DNA from: Lachnospiraceae bacterium
GTDB lineage: Bacteria; Bacillota; Clostridia; Lachnospirales; Lachnospiraceae
Direction of reading: 5' to 3'
Assembly: GCA_029225065.1 (NCBI GenBank)
Contig: JAQXVT010000038.1
Coordinates: 1-64,000, forward strand
Length of the DNA: 64,000 bases
Shown in pieces: positions 17,794 through 25,251 of this stretch. Position 1 is the first letter of the stretch. Each line of letters opens with the position of its first letter. The notes beneath the pieces are model-generated. The model was not told the origin of the DNA. It worked only from the letters and a program-made list of their open reading frames with translations, and ran no database searches. Position numbers and translations under genes: made by a program.

Positions 17794-17822
17794 ATTATAT
17801 AACACTCCATTGAAAAATGCAA
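17794..17822 (-). promoter_or_regulatory. Promoter of tRNA-Gln copy 1
   Basis: On the minus strand TTGCAT (17817-17822) and TATAAT (17794-17799) are 17 bp apart, about 45 bp before the tRNA. The same pair in the same place precedes copy 2. Confidence 0.8.
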
Positions 17823-17894
17823 GCACTTTTTTCAAATTTTTTAAATTTTTTCTATTCATCGAATTATTGGTACAATAGCATCTATTTCTGATAC

Positions 17895-17923
17895 GAAAAA
17901 GAGATACTCATACGAGTATCTCT
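17895..17923 (-). terminator. Terminator of tRNA-Gln copy 2
   Basis: AGAGATACTC (17900-17909) pairs with GAGTATCTCT (17914-17923) over a 4-nt loop, followed on the minus strand by five T. The stem is nearly the same as that of copy 1, but the loops differ. Confidence 0.85.
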
Positions 17924-17927
17924 GAAA

Positions 17928-18000
17928 CAGGGCTACCAGGATTCGAACCTGGAAAATGACGGAGTCAGAGTCCGTTGCCTTACCGTTTGGCGATAGCCCT
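17928..18000 (-). tRNA. tRNA-Gln (anticodon CUG), copy 2
   Basis: Same mature sequence as the copy at 17677-17749, with the same acceptor pairing, anticodon loop CTCTGAC and unencoded CCA. It has its own promoter and terminator, so the whole 250-bp transcription unit is duplicated in tandem rather than the two tRNAs sharing one transcript. Confidence 0.95.
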
Positions 18001-18034
18001 TTATTTTCTCAAGATATTGACTTGAGCGAATGAA

Positions 18035-18063
18035 ATTATATAACATACGGGAGAAAAATGCAA
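18035..18063 (-). promoter_or_regulatory. Promoter of tRNA-Gln copy 2
   Basis: On the minus strand TTGCAT (18058-18063) and TATAAT (18035-18040) have a 17-bp spacer, as for copy 1. Confidence 0.8.
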
Positions 18064-18114
18064 GTGTTTTTTTGTCTTTATTTCTAATAATCTAATAATA
18101 AAATTCTACATCAC

Positions 18115-18135
18115 TTGTAAAGTGGATATTTACAA
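18115..18135. promoter_or_regulatory. Possible operator upstream of the GH43 gene
   Basis: Perfect 7-bp inverted repeat TTGTAAA / TTTACAA with a 7-nt spacer, followed by a further TTGTAAA-like half-site. It lies about 140 bp before the GH43 start. The regulator is unknown. Confidence 0.3.
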
Positions 18136-18275
18136 TCTTCTTGTTGTAAAACACGGTCGCCTGTGTTACCATTTCACTGATCTTTTGTTTGATTGAAGCA
18201 GGTGACTTGCCTGACTCGGTTAAATTACGGAACATAAAAAGACACAGTTATAATTAGAAGAAAGGAAGACACAAT

Positions 18276-19226
18276 ATGCAGGCCTACTTATTCGTACATT
18301 TCAAAGAAAAGACAACGCCGGACGGCGAGCAGGTATATTTCGGACTGAGCAAAGACGGATTTCACTGGGAAGCAGTGAACGGAGGCAATCCGGTGCTCTG
18401 GGCGTATCACGGGGACAAGGGCGTGCGTGATTTTACAGTGACGCGTGCGCAGAATGGAAAATTTTATATTTTTGCGACCGATCTGAGCCTTTCCTACGGC
18501 ATGCGCAATCAGTATCATAATTCCTGGGAGGAAATTTCGACGAATGGAAGCAAGGATCTTGCGGTGTGGGAATCGGAGGATCTCGTAAACTGGTCTGAGC
18601 AGAGAATGGTGCGGATCGGAGATGAGGATTTCGGATGCGTCTGGGCGCCGGATATCATTTACGACCGCGCGGAGGGAGATTACGTATTACATTGGTCTTC
18701 CTCCCACAGGTGCAACAATTATGGCGGAAAGGGGATTTATTACAGCCGCACAAAGGATTTTGAACATTTCTCAAAGCCGGAGGTGCTGTACCGCAGGGAG
18801 GACGGCGATATCATTGATTCGGCTATTTACGAGGAGGACGGATTTTATTACCTCTTTATCAAGAGTCAGCACGATCCGATGGGGATTCAGCTGCTTCGCT
18901 CTGAACATGTGACAGGGCAGTACAAGGAAGTTGAGGCGTTTTCAAAGTGTATGAAAGGAATGGACGGAGCAAAATATGAGGCACCGACGGCAATGAAGCT
19001 TGCGGACGGCAGATGGAGCCTGTATCTTGACTATTTTGGAGTGCCGGGTGCAGGTCAGGGCTACGTGCCGTTTCTGGCAGACAGTCTGGCGGATGGCAGA
19101 TTCCAGCGTGCCGATGCGGAATTTTCCTTTCCGTATGGATTCAAGCACGGCACGATCCTGACGATCACGGAGGAAGAGTATGACCGCATCAAGTCGCACG
19201 ACTGGAGCGACAAGGGATGGATCTGA
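18276..19226 (+). CDS. GH43-like five-bladed beta-propeller glycosidase
   Basis: This 316-residue protein looks like a family 43 glycoside hydrolase, the group of arabinofuranosidases and beta-xylosidases. Candidate catalytic residues are the Asp in GVRDFTV (about D52), the modulator Asp in WAPD (D126) or IIDSAIY (D181), and the acid Glu in YEAPTAM (E235). It has no signal peptide, so a cytoplasmic role on short oligosaccharides is likely. The ATG follows AAGAAAGGAAG. A disrupted MATE transporter follows after 4 bp, so the pair may form an operon. Exact substrate cannot be told from sequence. It fits the GH127 gene at 4.5 kb as part of arabinoside use. Confidence 0.78.
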   Translation: MQAYLFVHFKEKTTPDGEQVYFGLSKDGFHWEAVNGGNPVLWAYHGDKGVRDFTVTRAQNGKFYIFATDLSLSYGMRNQYHNSWEEISTNGSKDLAVWESEDLVNWSEQRMVRIGDEDFGCVWAPDIIYDRAEGDYVLHWSSSHRCNNYGGKGIYYSRTKDFEHFSKPEVLYRREDGDIIDSAIYEEDGFYYLFIKSQHDPMGIQLLRSEHVTGQYKEVEAFSKCMKGMDGAKYEAPTAMKLADGRWSLYLDYFGVPGAGQGYVPFLADSLADGRFQRADAEFSFPYGFKHGTILTITEEEYDRIKSHDWSDKGWI

Positions 19227-19230
19227 GAAA

Positions 19231-20589
19231 ATGAGAGCAGCTGAATTTTTCAAAGACAACACAGGATTTTACCGAAAGCTGGGCGTGCTCGTGCTTCCGA
19301 TCGCGTTTCAGCAGTTCATGCTGGCTGCCGTAAGCGCTTCCGATGCGCTGATGCTCGGTGTGCTGTCGCAGGACAGCCTTTCATCGGTATCTCTGGCAGG
19401 GCAGGTGACATTTGTGTTTAACCTGTTCATGAGCGGATTTGCGACTGGAACCAGTATCCTTGCGGCACAGTATTAAGGAAAAGGAGACCGCGCATCTCTG
19501 GAAAGGATTTTTGCGTATGTGCTGCGCATTTCGGTAATGATTTCCGCCGTATTTTTTCTGGCGTCTCTCTTTGCACCGCGGCAGCTGATGCGGTGCTTTA
19601 CGGCAGATGCGGCGTTGATCGAGGGCGGAATCGTCTACCTGCGCGTAGTTGCATCATCGTATCTGTTTACCGGTGTTTCACAGATTTACCTGTGCATCCT
19701 AAAAAATACCGGATTTGCCCTGAAAAGCACGGTCATCAGCTCGTCCGTGGTCGTGCTGAACATTTTGCTGAATGCCGTTTTCATTTATGGAATCGGCCCG
19801 GCACCTGAAATGGGCATTGCGGGCGCGGCGCTTGCAACCACCATATCGAAGCTGATTGAGGTGACATGGGTCGTGCTGGAATCTTTGCGGGAAGGGCGAA
19901 TCCGGCTAAAAATCAGATATCTGGTGACTTCTGCCGGAATTCTGGCAAAGGATTACTGGCGCTATTCCGGACCGATGATGGGAGATTTCCTGATATGGGG
20001 GTTTGGATTTTCCATGTATTCCGTGATCATGGGACATCTTGGAAGCGACGCGGTGGCGGCAAATTCTATCGCAAATATTGTGAAGAATCTGATCGTCTGC
20101 TTCTGCGGCGGCCTGGCAAACGGCGGCGGAATCGTGGTCGGCAACGAACTGGGGAAAGGTGAGCTGGAGAGGGCAAAGCAGTACGGCGATCTGCTGTTCT
20201 GGCTGTGTATCTTAAGCGGTCTTGCCTCTGGTGCGGTGCTCCTGCTTTTAAGTCCGGCTATTCTGCATTTTGTGAATTTAAGTCCGACAGCAGTTGGATA
20301 TCTGAAGTGGATGCTTGTTTTGTGTGCCTGCTATCTGGTCGGCAAATCGTTCAACATGACGGTCATTTCAGGAATTTTTCCGGCGGGCGGTGATTCAAAG
20401 TTTGGTCTGATCTGTGACATTATGACGATGTGGGTTTATGCAGTGCCGTGTGGTTTTCTTGCGGCATTTGTGCTGAAGCTTCCGGTGGTTGCGGTTTTCT
20501 TAATCATCAACCTGGATGAGATCGTAAAGCTGCCGGTGGTAATCCGGCATTACAGACAGTATAACTGGGTGCGGAATCTGACGCGGTAA
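19231..20589 (+). pseudogene. MATE-family efflux transporter with one in-frame stop
   Basis: Reading from the ATG at 19231, 81 residues (VLVLPIAFQQFMLAAVSASD then ATSILAAQY) end at a TAA at 19474-19476. The same frame continues without a start for GKGDRASLERIFAYVLRISV and runs to 20589, giving 452 codons in total, the normal size for MATE antiporters with twelve membrane segments. Homologues typically have a tryptophan at this position (AAQYWGKGD). A TGG to TAA change needs two substitutions, or one from TAG or TGA. It follows the GH43 gene by 4 bp. It could be a genuine pseudogene, a suppressed stop or a sequencing error. Confidence 0.85.
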
Positions 20590-20713
20590 AAAATACGTTA
20601 CAGCGGAAAAAGGAACAGGCTGCATGCAGCGTTTTAGGAAGATTAAAACGGTCGGGCTCTGCCACAGCGTACAGGTGTGCTCAGAGTGACTTTTACAGGA
20701 TCTGGGAATGGGA

Positions 20714-20750
20714 GAGAACCGCTAAAGCTGAGCGGTTCTCTTATTTTTTT
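20714..20750 (+). terminator. Strong rho-independent terminator
   Basis: GAGAACCGCT (20714-20723) pairs perfectly with AGCGGTTCTC (20731-20740) over a 7-nt loop, followed by TTATTTTTTT. It ends the GH43-MATE unit, 125 bp after the MATE stop. Confidence 0.85.
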
Positions 20751-20751
20751 C

Positions 20752-20780
20752 TTGCAACCTGCCTGGAATACCGTTATGAT
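20752..20780 (+). promoter_or_regulatory. Promoter of the transglutaminase-like gene
   Basis: TTGCAA (20752-20757), 17-bp spacer, TATGAT (20775-20780), directly after the preceding terminator. Confidence 0.65.
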
Positions 20781-20842
20781 AGAAATTCAGATAGAGAAGG
20801 GATTAGCAGGACTGCCTGCTGTATGGAAAGGATAAACAAACG

Positions 20843-21898
20843 ATGAGACAGCCGGAAGAATATTATTACCAGAAAATGGATCGGGCGAAGCAGGCGGCAT
20901 ACCGGGTGATGCTGCGCGGGCTTTTGGATCTTGCAGATGAAATTCAGATTCCGCAGATCCCTGAGCCGGACGGAGCATGGCTGTATGACGTATTTTTTCA
21001 GCTTCGGCTGGACCACCCGGAGATTTTCTGGGCGGTTGGCTTTAAATACCGCTATTTTCTTGACTCGACGAATCTGATTTTTGTGCCGGAATATATTTTC
21101 GAAAAGAATAAAATCCGGGAACATCAAAAAGCAATGAATGCCCGTGTGGAAAAGCTGGTTCGGCCGGCGCAAAAGCTTTCTGAGCTTGAAAAGGAATTGT
21201 ACATTCACGATTTTATCTGTGAAAATGTGCACTATGACAAGCTGAAAAAGCCGTATTCACATGAGATCATCGGACCGCTTGGAAATGGTGTCGGCGTATG
21301 CGAGGGAATTGCGAAGTCGGTGAAGGTGCTGTGTGACGCGCTGGGCGTGTGGTGTATCATTGCGATCTGTGGAAATAACCCGGAAAAAGGCATCAAATAT
21401 CGCCATACGTGGAATATCGTAAAAATCGGAGGACAATATTATCACCTGGATGCCACATTTGATAATTCACTCGGGGAGCGCTGCGGCGATGCGGTGCAGA
21501 TCCGCTATGATTATTTTAATCTGGACGATAAGAATATATTCCGAGATCATGAACCGCTGATTGCGCCGGCGCCGAAGTGCAGCGACGGATCACATTTTTA
21601 TTATAAGGAAAAGAAGCTTTCGTTTACAAAGACAGAGGAGGTCTACAAGCGCGCATTGCAGGCGGCGAAGAAGGGAAAAATACTGACATTTCACTGGAGA
21701 GGCGGCTATTTGACACGCGAGGTGCTCGGAGAATTATTGGATGAGATCCGAAAAGCAGGTGCGGAAAAGGAAAAACAGGCAGTTGTGAGCCTGAACTGGC
21801 CGCAGGCGGTGATAAGGCTGCATTACACAGAGCAGGAAGAGACGATCGTGATGCAGGAGGCAAATGAAGGAGAAGAGGTACCGGAACAGCAGCAATAA
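20843..21898 (+). CDS. Transglutaminase-like domain protein
   Basis: This 351-residue cytoplasmic protein has a transglutaminase/protease-like core. The catalytic triad is visible as Cys153 in GVGVCEGIAKS, His188 in YRHTWNIV and Asp203 in YHLDATFDNS. A long N-terminal helical part (1-110) precedes it, and a C-terminal extension (260-351) is rich in Lys and Glu. Bacterial members act as peptidases or as folding units of unknown role, and I cannot name a substrate. It has its own promoter and start (AAGGATAAACAAACG before ATG). It stands alone between a terminator and the thioesterase promoter. Confidence 0.82.
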   Translation: MRQPEEYYYQKMDRAKQAAYRVMLRGLLDLADEIQIPQIPEPDGAWLYDVFFQLRLDHPEIFWAVGFKYRYFLDSTNLIFVPEYIFEKNKIREHQKAMNARVEKLVRPAQKLSELEKELYIHDFICENVHYDKLKKPYSHEIIGPLGNGVGVCEGIAKSVKVLCDALGVWCIIAICGNNPEKGIKYRHTWNIVKIGGQYYHLDATFDNSLGERCGDAVQIRYDYFNLDDKNIFRDHEPLIAPAPKCSDGSHFYYKEKKLSFTKTEEVYKRALQAAKKGKILTFHWRGGYLTREVLGELLDEIRKAGAEKEKQAVVSLNWPQAVIRLHYTEQEETIVMQEANEGEEVPEQQQ

Positions 21899-22006
21899 AG
21901 GAAAAGGCGTATCGGACAGTGCAAAGAGCGCGAGAAAAGAAAGCGGCAGGCAAGCGATAAGGCGGAAGCCTGGATGAAAACCCGGCACAATTTCAGAAAG
22001 AAAGAG

Positions 22007-22035
22007 TGGGCAAATCCAGGGAAAAATGGTATAAT
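22007..22035 (+). promoter_or_regulatory. Extended -10 promoter of the thioesterase gene
   Basis: TGGTATAAT, with TATAAT at 22030-22035, is an extended -10. A poor -35 (TGGGCA at 22007-22012) lies 17 bp upstream. Confidence 0.65.
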
Positions 22036-22086
22036 AGACAAGCTTTGGTATAGAAGGAAAAACAGCAAACAGAAAGAGGAAGTAAT

Positions 22087-22806
22087 ATGGCATTTGAATT
22101 TGAGAGCAGGGTAAGATACAGCGAGACAGGACCGGATCAGAAGCTGACGCTGGTATCGCTGGTAGATTATTTTCAGGATTCTTCCACATTTCAGTCAGAG
22201 GACTGTGGAGTGGGGATGAATTACCTGTATGAGCATGACGCCGCGTGGATGATTCTCTCGTGGCAGATCGATATCCTGCGAAGGCCGGCGCTCGGCGAAA
22301 AAATCTATGCACAGACATTTCCGTATGGGTTTAAGCTGTTTTACGGGTATCGAAATTATGCCCTTCTGGATAAAGATCACAATTATCTTGCAAAGGCAAA
22401 CAGCATCTGGGTATTGATGGATACAAAAACGGGCAAACCCAAGAAGGTACTTCCGGAGCATATCAGCGGTTATGCAATGGAAGAAAAGCTTGAGATGGAG
22501 TATGGCTCGCGGAAAATGAAAATCCCGGAGGAGAGCGTGAAAATGGAGCCATTCCCGGTATGTCATTATCATCTCGACACAAATCATCACGTAAACAACG
22601 GACAGTACATCCGTATGGCGGAGGAGTATCTTCCGGCCGGATTTGAGACGTCCCGACTGGTGGTGGAGTATCGTCAGCAGGCGCATCTGCACGATCTGAT
22701 CGTCCCGTACGTGCATCAGGAGGAAAACCGCGTGGTGGTGAGCCTCTGCAATGAAGAAGGAAAGCCGTATGCGCTGCTGTCTCATACTGGGAACATTATT
22801 TCGTAA
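22087..22806 (+). CDS. Acyl-ACP thioesterase
   Basis: This 239-residue protein is of the FatA/bacterial acyl-ACP thioesterase family and consists of two hot-dog folds. It hydrolyses acyl-acyl carrier protein to release fatty acids. Recognisable features are the N-terminal RVRYSETGPDQKLTLVSLVD, the substrate-facing QDSSTFQSEDCGVG, and LDTNHHVNNGQYIRMAEEYL, which carries the conserved Asn/His pair of the second hot-dog domain. The ATG is preceded by GAGGAAGT. It has its own extended -10 promoter. A palindromic repeat of the CCTCC/GGGAGG type follows the stop and may act as its transcript end. Confidence 0.9.
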   Translation: MAFEFESRVRYSETGPDQKLTLVSLVDYFQDSSTFQSEDCGVGMNYLYEHDAAWMILSWQIDILRRPALGEKIYAQTFPYGFKLFYGYRNYALLDKDHNYLAKANSIWVLMDTKTGKPKKVLPEHISGYAMEEKLEMEYGSRKMKIPEESVKMEPFPVCHYHLDTNHHVNNGQYIRMAEEYLPAGFETSRLVVEYRQQAHLHDLIVPYVHQEENRVVVSLCNEEGKPYALLSHTGNIIS

Positions 22807-22840
22807 GGCTGCCTCCGCTAGTGGGAGGATCCCTTATGCC
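22804..22840. repeat. Solitary relative of the 46-bp array unit
   Basis: TAAGG...CCTTA outer and CCTCC/GGGAGG inner arms, containing GTGGGAGGAT and CCTTATG as in the tandem array at 24.85-25.11 kb. The stem is kept although the bases on the left side differ, which suggests compensatory change. Confidence 0.55.
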
Positions 22841-22923
22841 TTATATTTTAAAATGAACGAGAAAAACAGAAGATTCGCAGAGTGAAAAATGCATAAATAA
22901 AAATAGAAAATCAGGGAGGAACT

Positions 22924-23757
22924 ATGCTGCAGGCAGGAGAAAAAAGAGAACTGATCGTCGTAAAAGAGACAAATTTTGGAGTATATCTGGCGGAGGAGGA
23001 GCACAGCAAGGATAAGGTACTGCTCCCGAAAAAAGAGGCGGAAGATGTAAAATGCGGGGATAAGATGACCGTATTTTTGTATCTGGATTCCAGTGACCGC
23101 CTGATTGCGACGCGCCGGGAGCCGGTGCTGACGCTTGGAAAAACGGCGGTGCTGAAGGTAAAGGATGTCACAAAGATCGGAGCGTTTCTGGACTGGGGAC
23201 TGGAGAAGGATCTGCTGCTTCCGTTTCGGGAGCAGACCGGAAAGGTTTATCCGGGCGAAGAGTGCCTGGTGGCACTGTATCAGGATAAGAGCAGCCGCCT
23301 GTGTGCGACGATGCGTGTTTATCCATATTTGAAGAAAAATTCTCCGTATCATTTAAATGATGAGGTAAGCGGAAGAGTTTATGAACTCAGCGATAATTTC
23401 GGCGCATTTGTGGCTGTGGATGACTGCTATTCCGGGCTGATTCCGAAGCGTGAGGGAACATCCGGCATTAAGGTCGGGGATCGCGTACATGCGCGTGTTT
23501 CCGGAGTGAAAGAGGATGGAAAACTGGACTTAAGCATCCGCGACAAGGCGTATCTCCAGATGGATGAGGACGCGGAGTTTGTAATGCAGGTCATCGAAGA
23601 GTTCGACGGTGTGCTGCCATTTTCGGACAAGGCAAGCCCGGAGGTAATCCAAAGAGAGTTTGGACTGAGCAAGGCTGCATTTAAGCGTGCGGTGGGACGG
23701 CTGCTCAAGCAGGGAAGAATTGAGATTACGGAGAATCGGATCCGAAAGCTGAAGTAA
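22924..23757 (+). CDS. cvfB: CvfB-like S1 RNA-binding protein
   Basis: This 277-residue protein resembles CvfB/YitL, a conserved virulence/RNA-binding factor of Firmicutes. It carries tandem S1-like OB folds (about 5-65, 68-135 and 140-205, the last with VSGRVYELSDNFGAFVAVDD and GIKVGDRVHARVSGVKEDGK). A C-terminal winged helix (about 215-277, FGLSKAAFKRAVGRLLKQG) follows. It is thought to bind RNA; its precise target here is unknown. GGGAGGAACT precedes the ATG. The 117-bp gap from the thioesterase holds a palindromic repeat. Confidence 0.87.
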   Translation: MLQAGEKRELIVVKETNFGVYLAEEEHSKDKVLLPKKEAEDVKCGDKMTVFLYLDSSDRLIATRREPVLTLGKTAVLKVKDVTKIGAFLDWGLEKDLLLPFREQTGKVYPGEECLVALYQDKSSRLCATMRVYPYLKKNSPYHLNDEVSGRVYELSDNFGAFVAVDDCYSGLIPKREGTSGIKVGDRVHARVSGVKEDGKLDLSIRDKAYLQMDEDAEFVMQVIEEFDGVLPFSDKASPEVIQREFGLSKAAFKRAVGRLLKQGRIEITENRIRKLK

Positions 23758-24111
23758 AAACAGAACAGAGGCAGACGCAGCTGATTTGGTTCAGACTGTT
23801 TTCATACCGGGAAAATACAACAGGTATGTGCAAAAAGTGCGGAAAAGAATAAGGCGATGGAAAGAAGTACAATTATAAAGAAATACAATTACAAAGAAAT
23901 GAGAATTTCCGGTGTATTTCTGTGCTTCCTCACCATTGACAGGCGTTGGAAGTATGCGGTAAAATAAACAGGAGTTTGACAGAGAAGGATTTCTGATGCT
24001 CGTGCAGGCTGCGAAGCGGATTGAGGATATCCGCTTTGATCGGAAGCAAATGCAGGAGAAACAGGAATCGGGCGAAAAAACGACAACAGACACTTCAGGA
24101 GGTTTTTGGTT
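23758..24111. other. Intergenic region between cvfB and ridA
   Basis: No gene. It contains a short direct repeat (ACAATTATAAAG / ACAATTACAAAG near 23870-23895), a small palindromic repeat at 24014-24036, and the AGGAGG of ridA. I see no convincing terminator. Confidence 0.5.
24014..24036. repeat. Small palindromic repeat copy
   Basis: AAGCGGAT (24014-24021), TGAGGAT loop, ATCCGCTT (24029-24036), followed by TGA. Same family as 4492-4516. It lies about 75 bp before ridA. Confidence 0.8.
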
Positions 24112-24486
24112 ATGAAAAATGTAATCAGCACCGATAAAGCACCGGCAGCGATCGGACCGTATTCCCAGGCGATTGAGGTAAATGGTATGGTATTTACTTC
24201 AGGCGTAATTCCGGTAAATCCGGCTACCGGTGAGATTCCATCCGGCGTAGAGGCGCAGGCCGAGCAGGCATTTTCCAATCTTTCGAATCTTTTGGAAGCA
24301 GCCGGTACTTCGACGGAAAATGTAGTAAAGACAACCGTATTTATCAAGGAAATGAACGATTTTGCAACAATCAATGAGATCTATGCAAAATATTTTACCG
24401 CACCGTATCCATCAAGATCCTGTGTGGAGGTATCAAGACTTCCGAAGGATGTGCTGCTTGAGATTGAGTCGATTGCGACGAAATAA
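24112..24486 (+). CDS. ridA: RidA-family reactive intermediate deaminase
   Basis: This 124-residue RidA/YjgF protein hydrolyses reactive enamine/imine intermediates made by PLP enzymes, forming a trimer with the active site between subunits. Family motifs are APAAIGPYSQAI near the start, FTSGVIPVNP, the central TVFIKEMNDF, and SRSCVEVSRLP, which carries the essential arginine. The ATG at 24112 follows AGGAGG by a good distance. A TTG two codons earlier in frame is not needed. Monocistronic by spacing. Confidence 0.93.
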   Translation: MKNVISTDKAPAAIGPYSQAIEVNGMVFTSGVIPVNPATGEIPSGVEAQAEQAFSNLSNLLEAAGTSTENVVKTTVFIKEMNDFATINEIYAKYFTAPYPSRSCVEVSRLPKDVLLEIESIATK

Positions 24487-24611
24487 AACAACCGGTACAG
24501 AAGACGGCAGCAGACCGCGGTACCGTTTCAAACAGAGCAGCAGAAAAGGCCAAATGACCAAGTGATACGATAGTGCTTAACCGCAAATAAAATGAAAAGG
24601 AGTAAACAGAC

Positions 24612-24845
24612 ATGAAGGTACAGAATATCAAAAATATTGATAAATTTTTTAAGGTAGTAGACGAGTGCAAGGGAAGAGTAGAGCTGGTTACCGGTGAGGG
24701 CGACAGACTGAACCTCAAATCAAAGCTGAGCCAGTACGTTTCCATGGCAAACATTTTTTCAAACGGTGAGATCCCGGAGCTTGAGATCGTAGCATACGAG
24801 AGAGAGGATATCGATCGTCTGATCAACTTCATGATGAATGATTAA
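24612..24845 (+). CDS. Small conserved-looking protein of unknown function
   Basis: This 77-residue acidic/mixed-charge protein contains RVELVTGEGDRLNLKSKLSQ and ends LINFMMND. The ATG has AAAAGGAGTAAACAGAC before it, so translation is well supported. No membrane segment or signal is present. I do not recognise a domain. I have an impression of similar short proteins in Lachnospiraceae, but I give it no function. It is bounded by ridA upstream and the 46-bp repeat array downstream. Confidence 0.75.
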   Translation: MKVQNIKNIDKFFKVVDECKGRVELVTGEGDRLNLKSKLSQYVSMANIFSNGEIPELEIVAYEREDIDRLINFMMND

Positions 24846-24847
24846 AG

Positions 24848-25106
24848 CCCTCTCATAAGGAGGGACCCACGCAGTGGGAGGATTCCTTATGAGTTTTCAC
24901 GCAAGGAGGGACCCACGCAGTGGGAGGATTCCTTATGAGTTTTCACGCAAGGAGGAACCCACGCAGTGGGAGGATTCCTTATGAGTTTTCACGCAAGGAG
25001 GAACCCACGCAGTGGGAGGATTCCTTATGAGTTTTCACGCAAGGAGGGACCCACGCAGTGGGAGGATTCCTTATGAGTTTTCACGCAAGGAGGGACCCAC
25101 GCAGTG
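24848..25106. repeat. 46-bp tandem repeat array (six units)
   Basis: The motif CCCACGCAGTG recurs at 24866, 24912, 24958, 25004, 25050 and 25096, an exact 46-bp period. The last unit breaks off after it. Each unit can fold on itself (TAAGGA/TCCTTA outer, CCCAC/GTGGG inner). Units 3 and 4 have GGAA where the others have GGGA. Every full unit contains GGGAGG placed 7 nt before an ATG, followed by AGTTTTCACGC. Solitary relatives lie at 22804-22840 and 59655-59692. There are no variable spacers, so this is not a CRISPR. Confidence 0.92.
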
Positions 25107-25150
25107 TTCTCTCCTGCGGGAGTTGAATTAAGAATTTGAAAAAATGAGAG

Positions 25151-25180
25151 GCTGCTGCAGATTTTGCAGCGGCTTTTTTC
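25151..25180 (+). terminator. Terminator after the repeat array
   Basis: GCTGCTGCA (25151-25159) pairs with TGCAGCGGC (25165-25173) with one G-U pair, followed by TTTTTTC. It isolates dnaE from upstream transcription. Confidence 0.75.
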
Positions 25181-25207
25181 TTTAGCAGGGAAAAGCAGAT
25201 CACAGCC

Positions 25208-25232
25208 AAAGCGGATTGAGAATGTTCGCTTT
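25208..25232. repeat. Small palindromic repeat copy upstream of dnaE
   Basis: AAAGCGGAT, TGAGAAT loop, GTTCGCTTT. It ends 19 bp before the dnaE start codon and only 5 bp before the AGGAAAGGAG ribosome binding site, so it must lie in the dnaE leader or promoter region. Confidence 0.75.
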
Positions 25233-25251
25233 ACACAGGAAAGGAGCACGC

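Noticed and set aside
20619-20630. 12-bp perfect palindrome GCTGCATGCAGC after the MATE gene
   Set aside because: It has no loop or T-tract and no second copy; it could be chance.
24490-24528. CGGTAC/GTACCG hairpin after ridA as a terminator
   Set aside because: There is no T-tract after the right arm, so it is not a convincing rho-independent terminator.
24848-25106. CRISPR array
   Set aside because: The 46-bp units follow each other with no variable spacers, and no cas gene is nearby.
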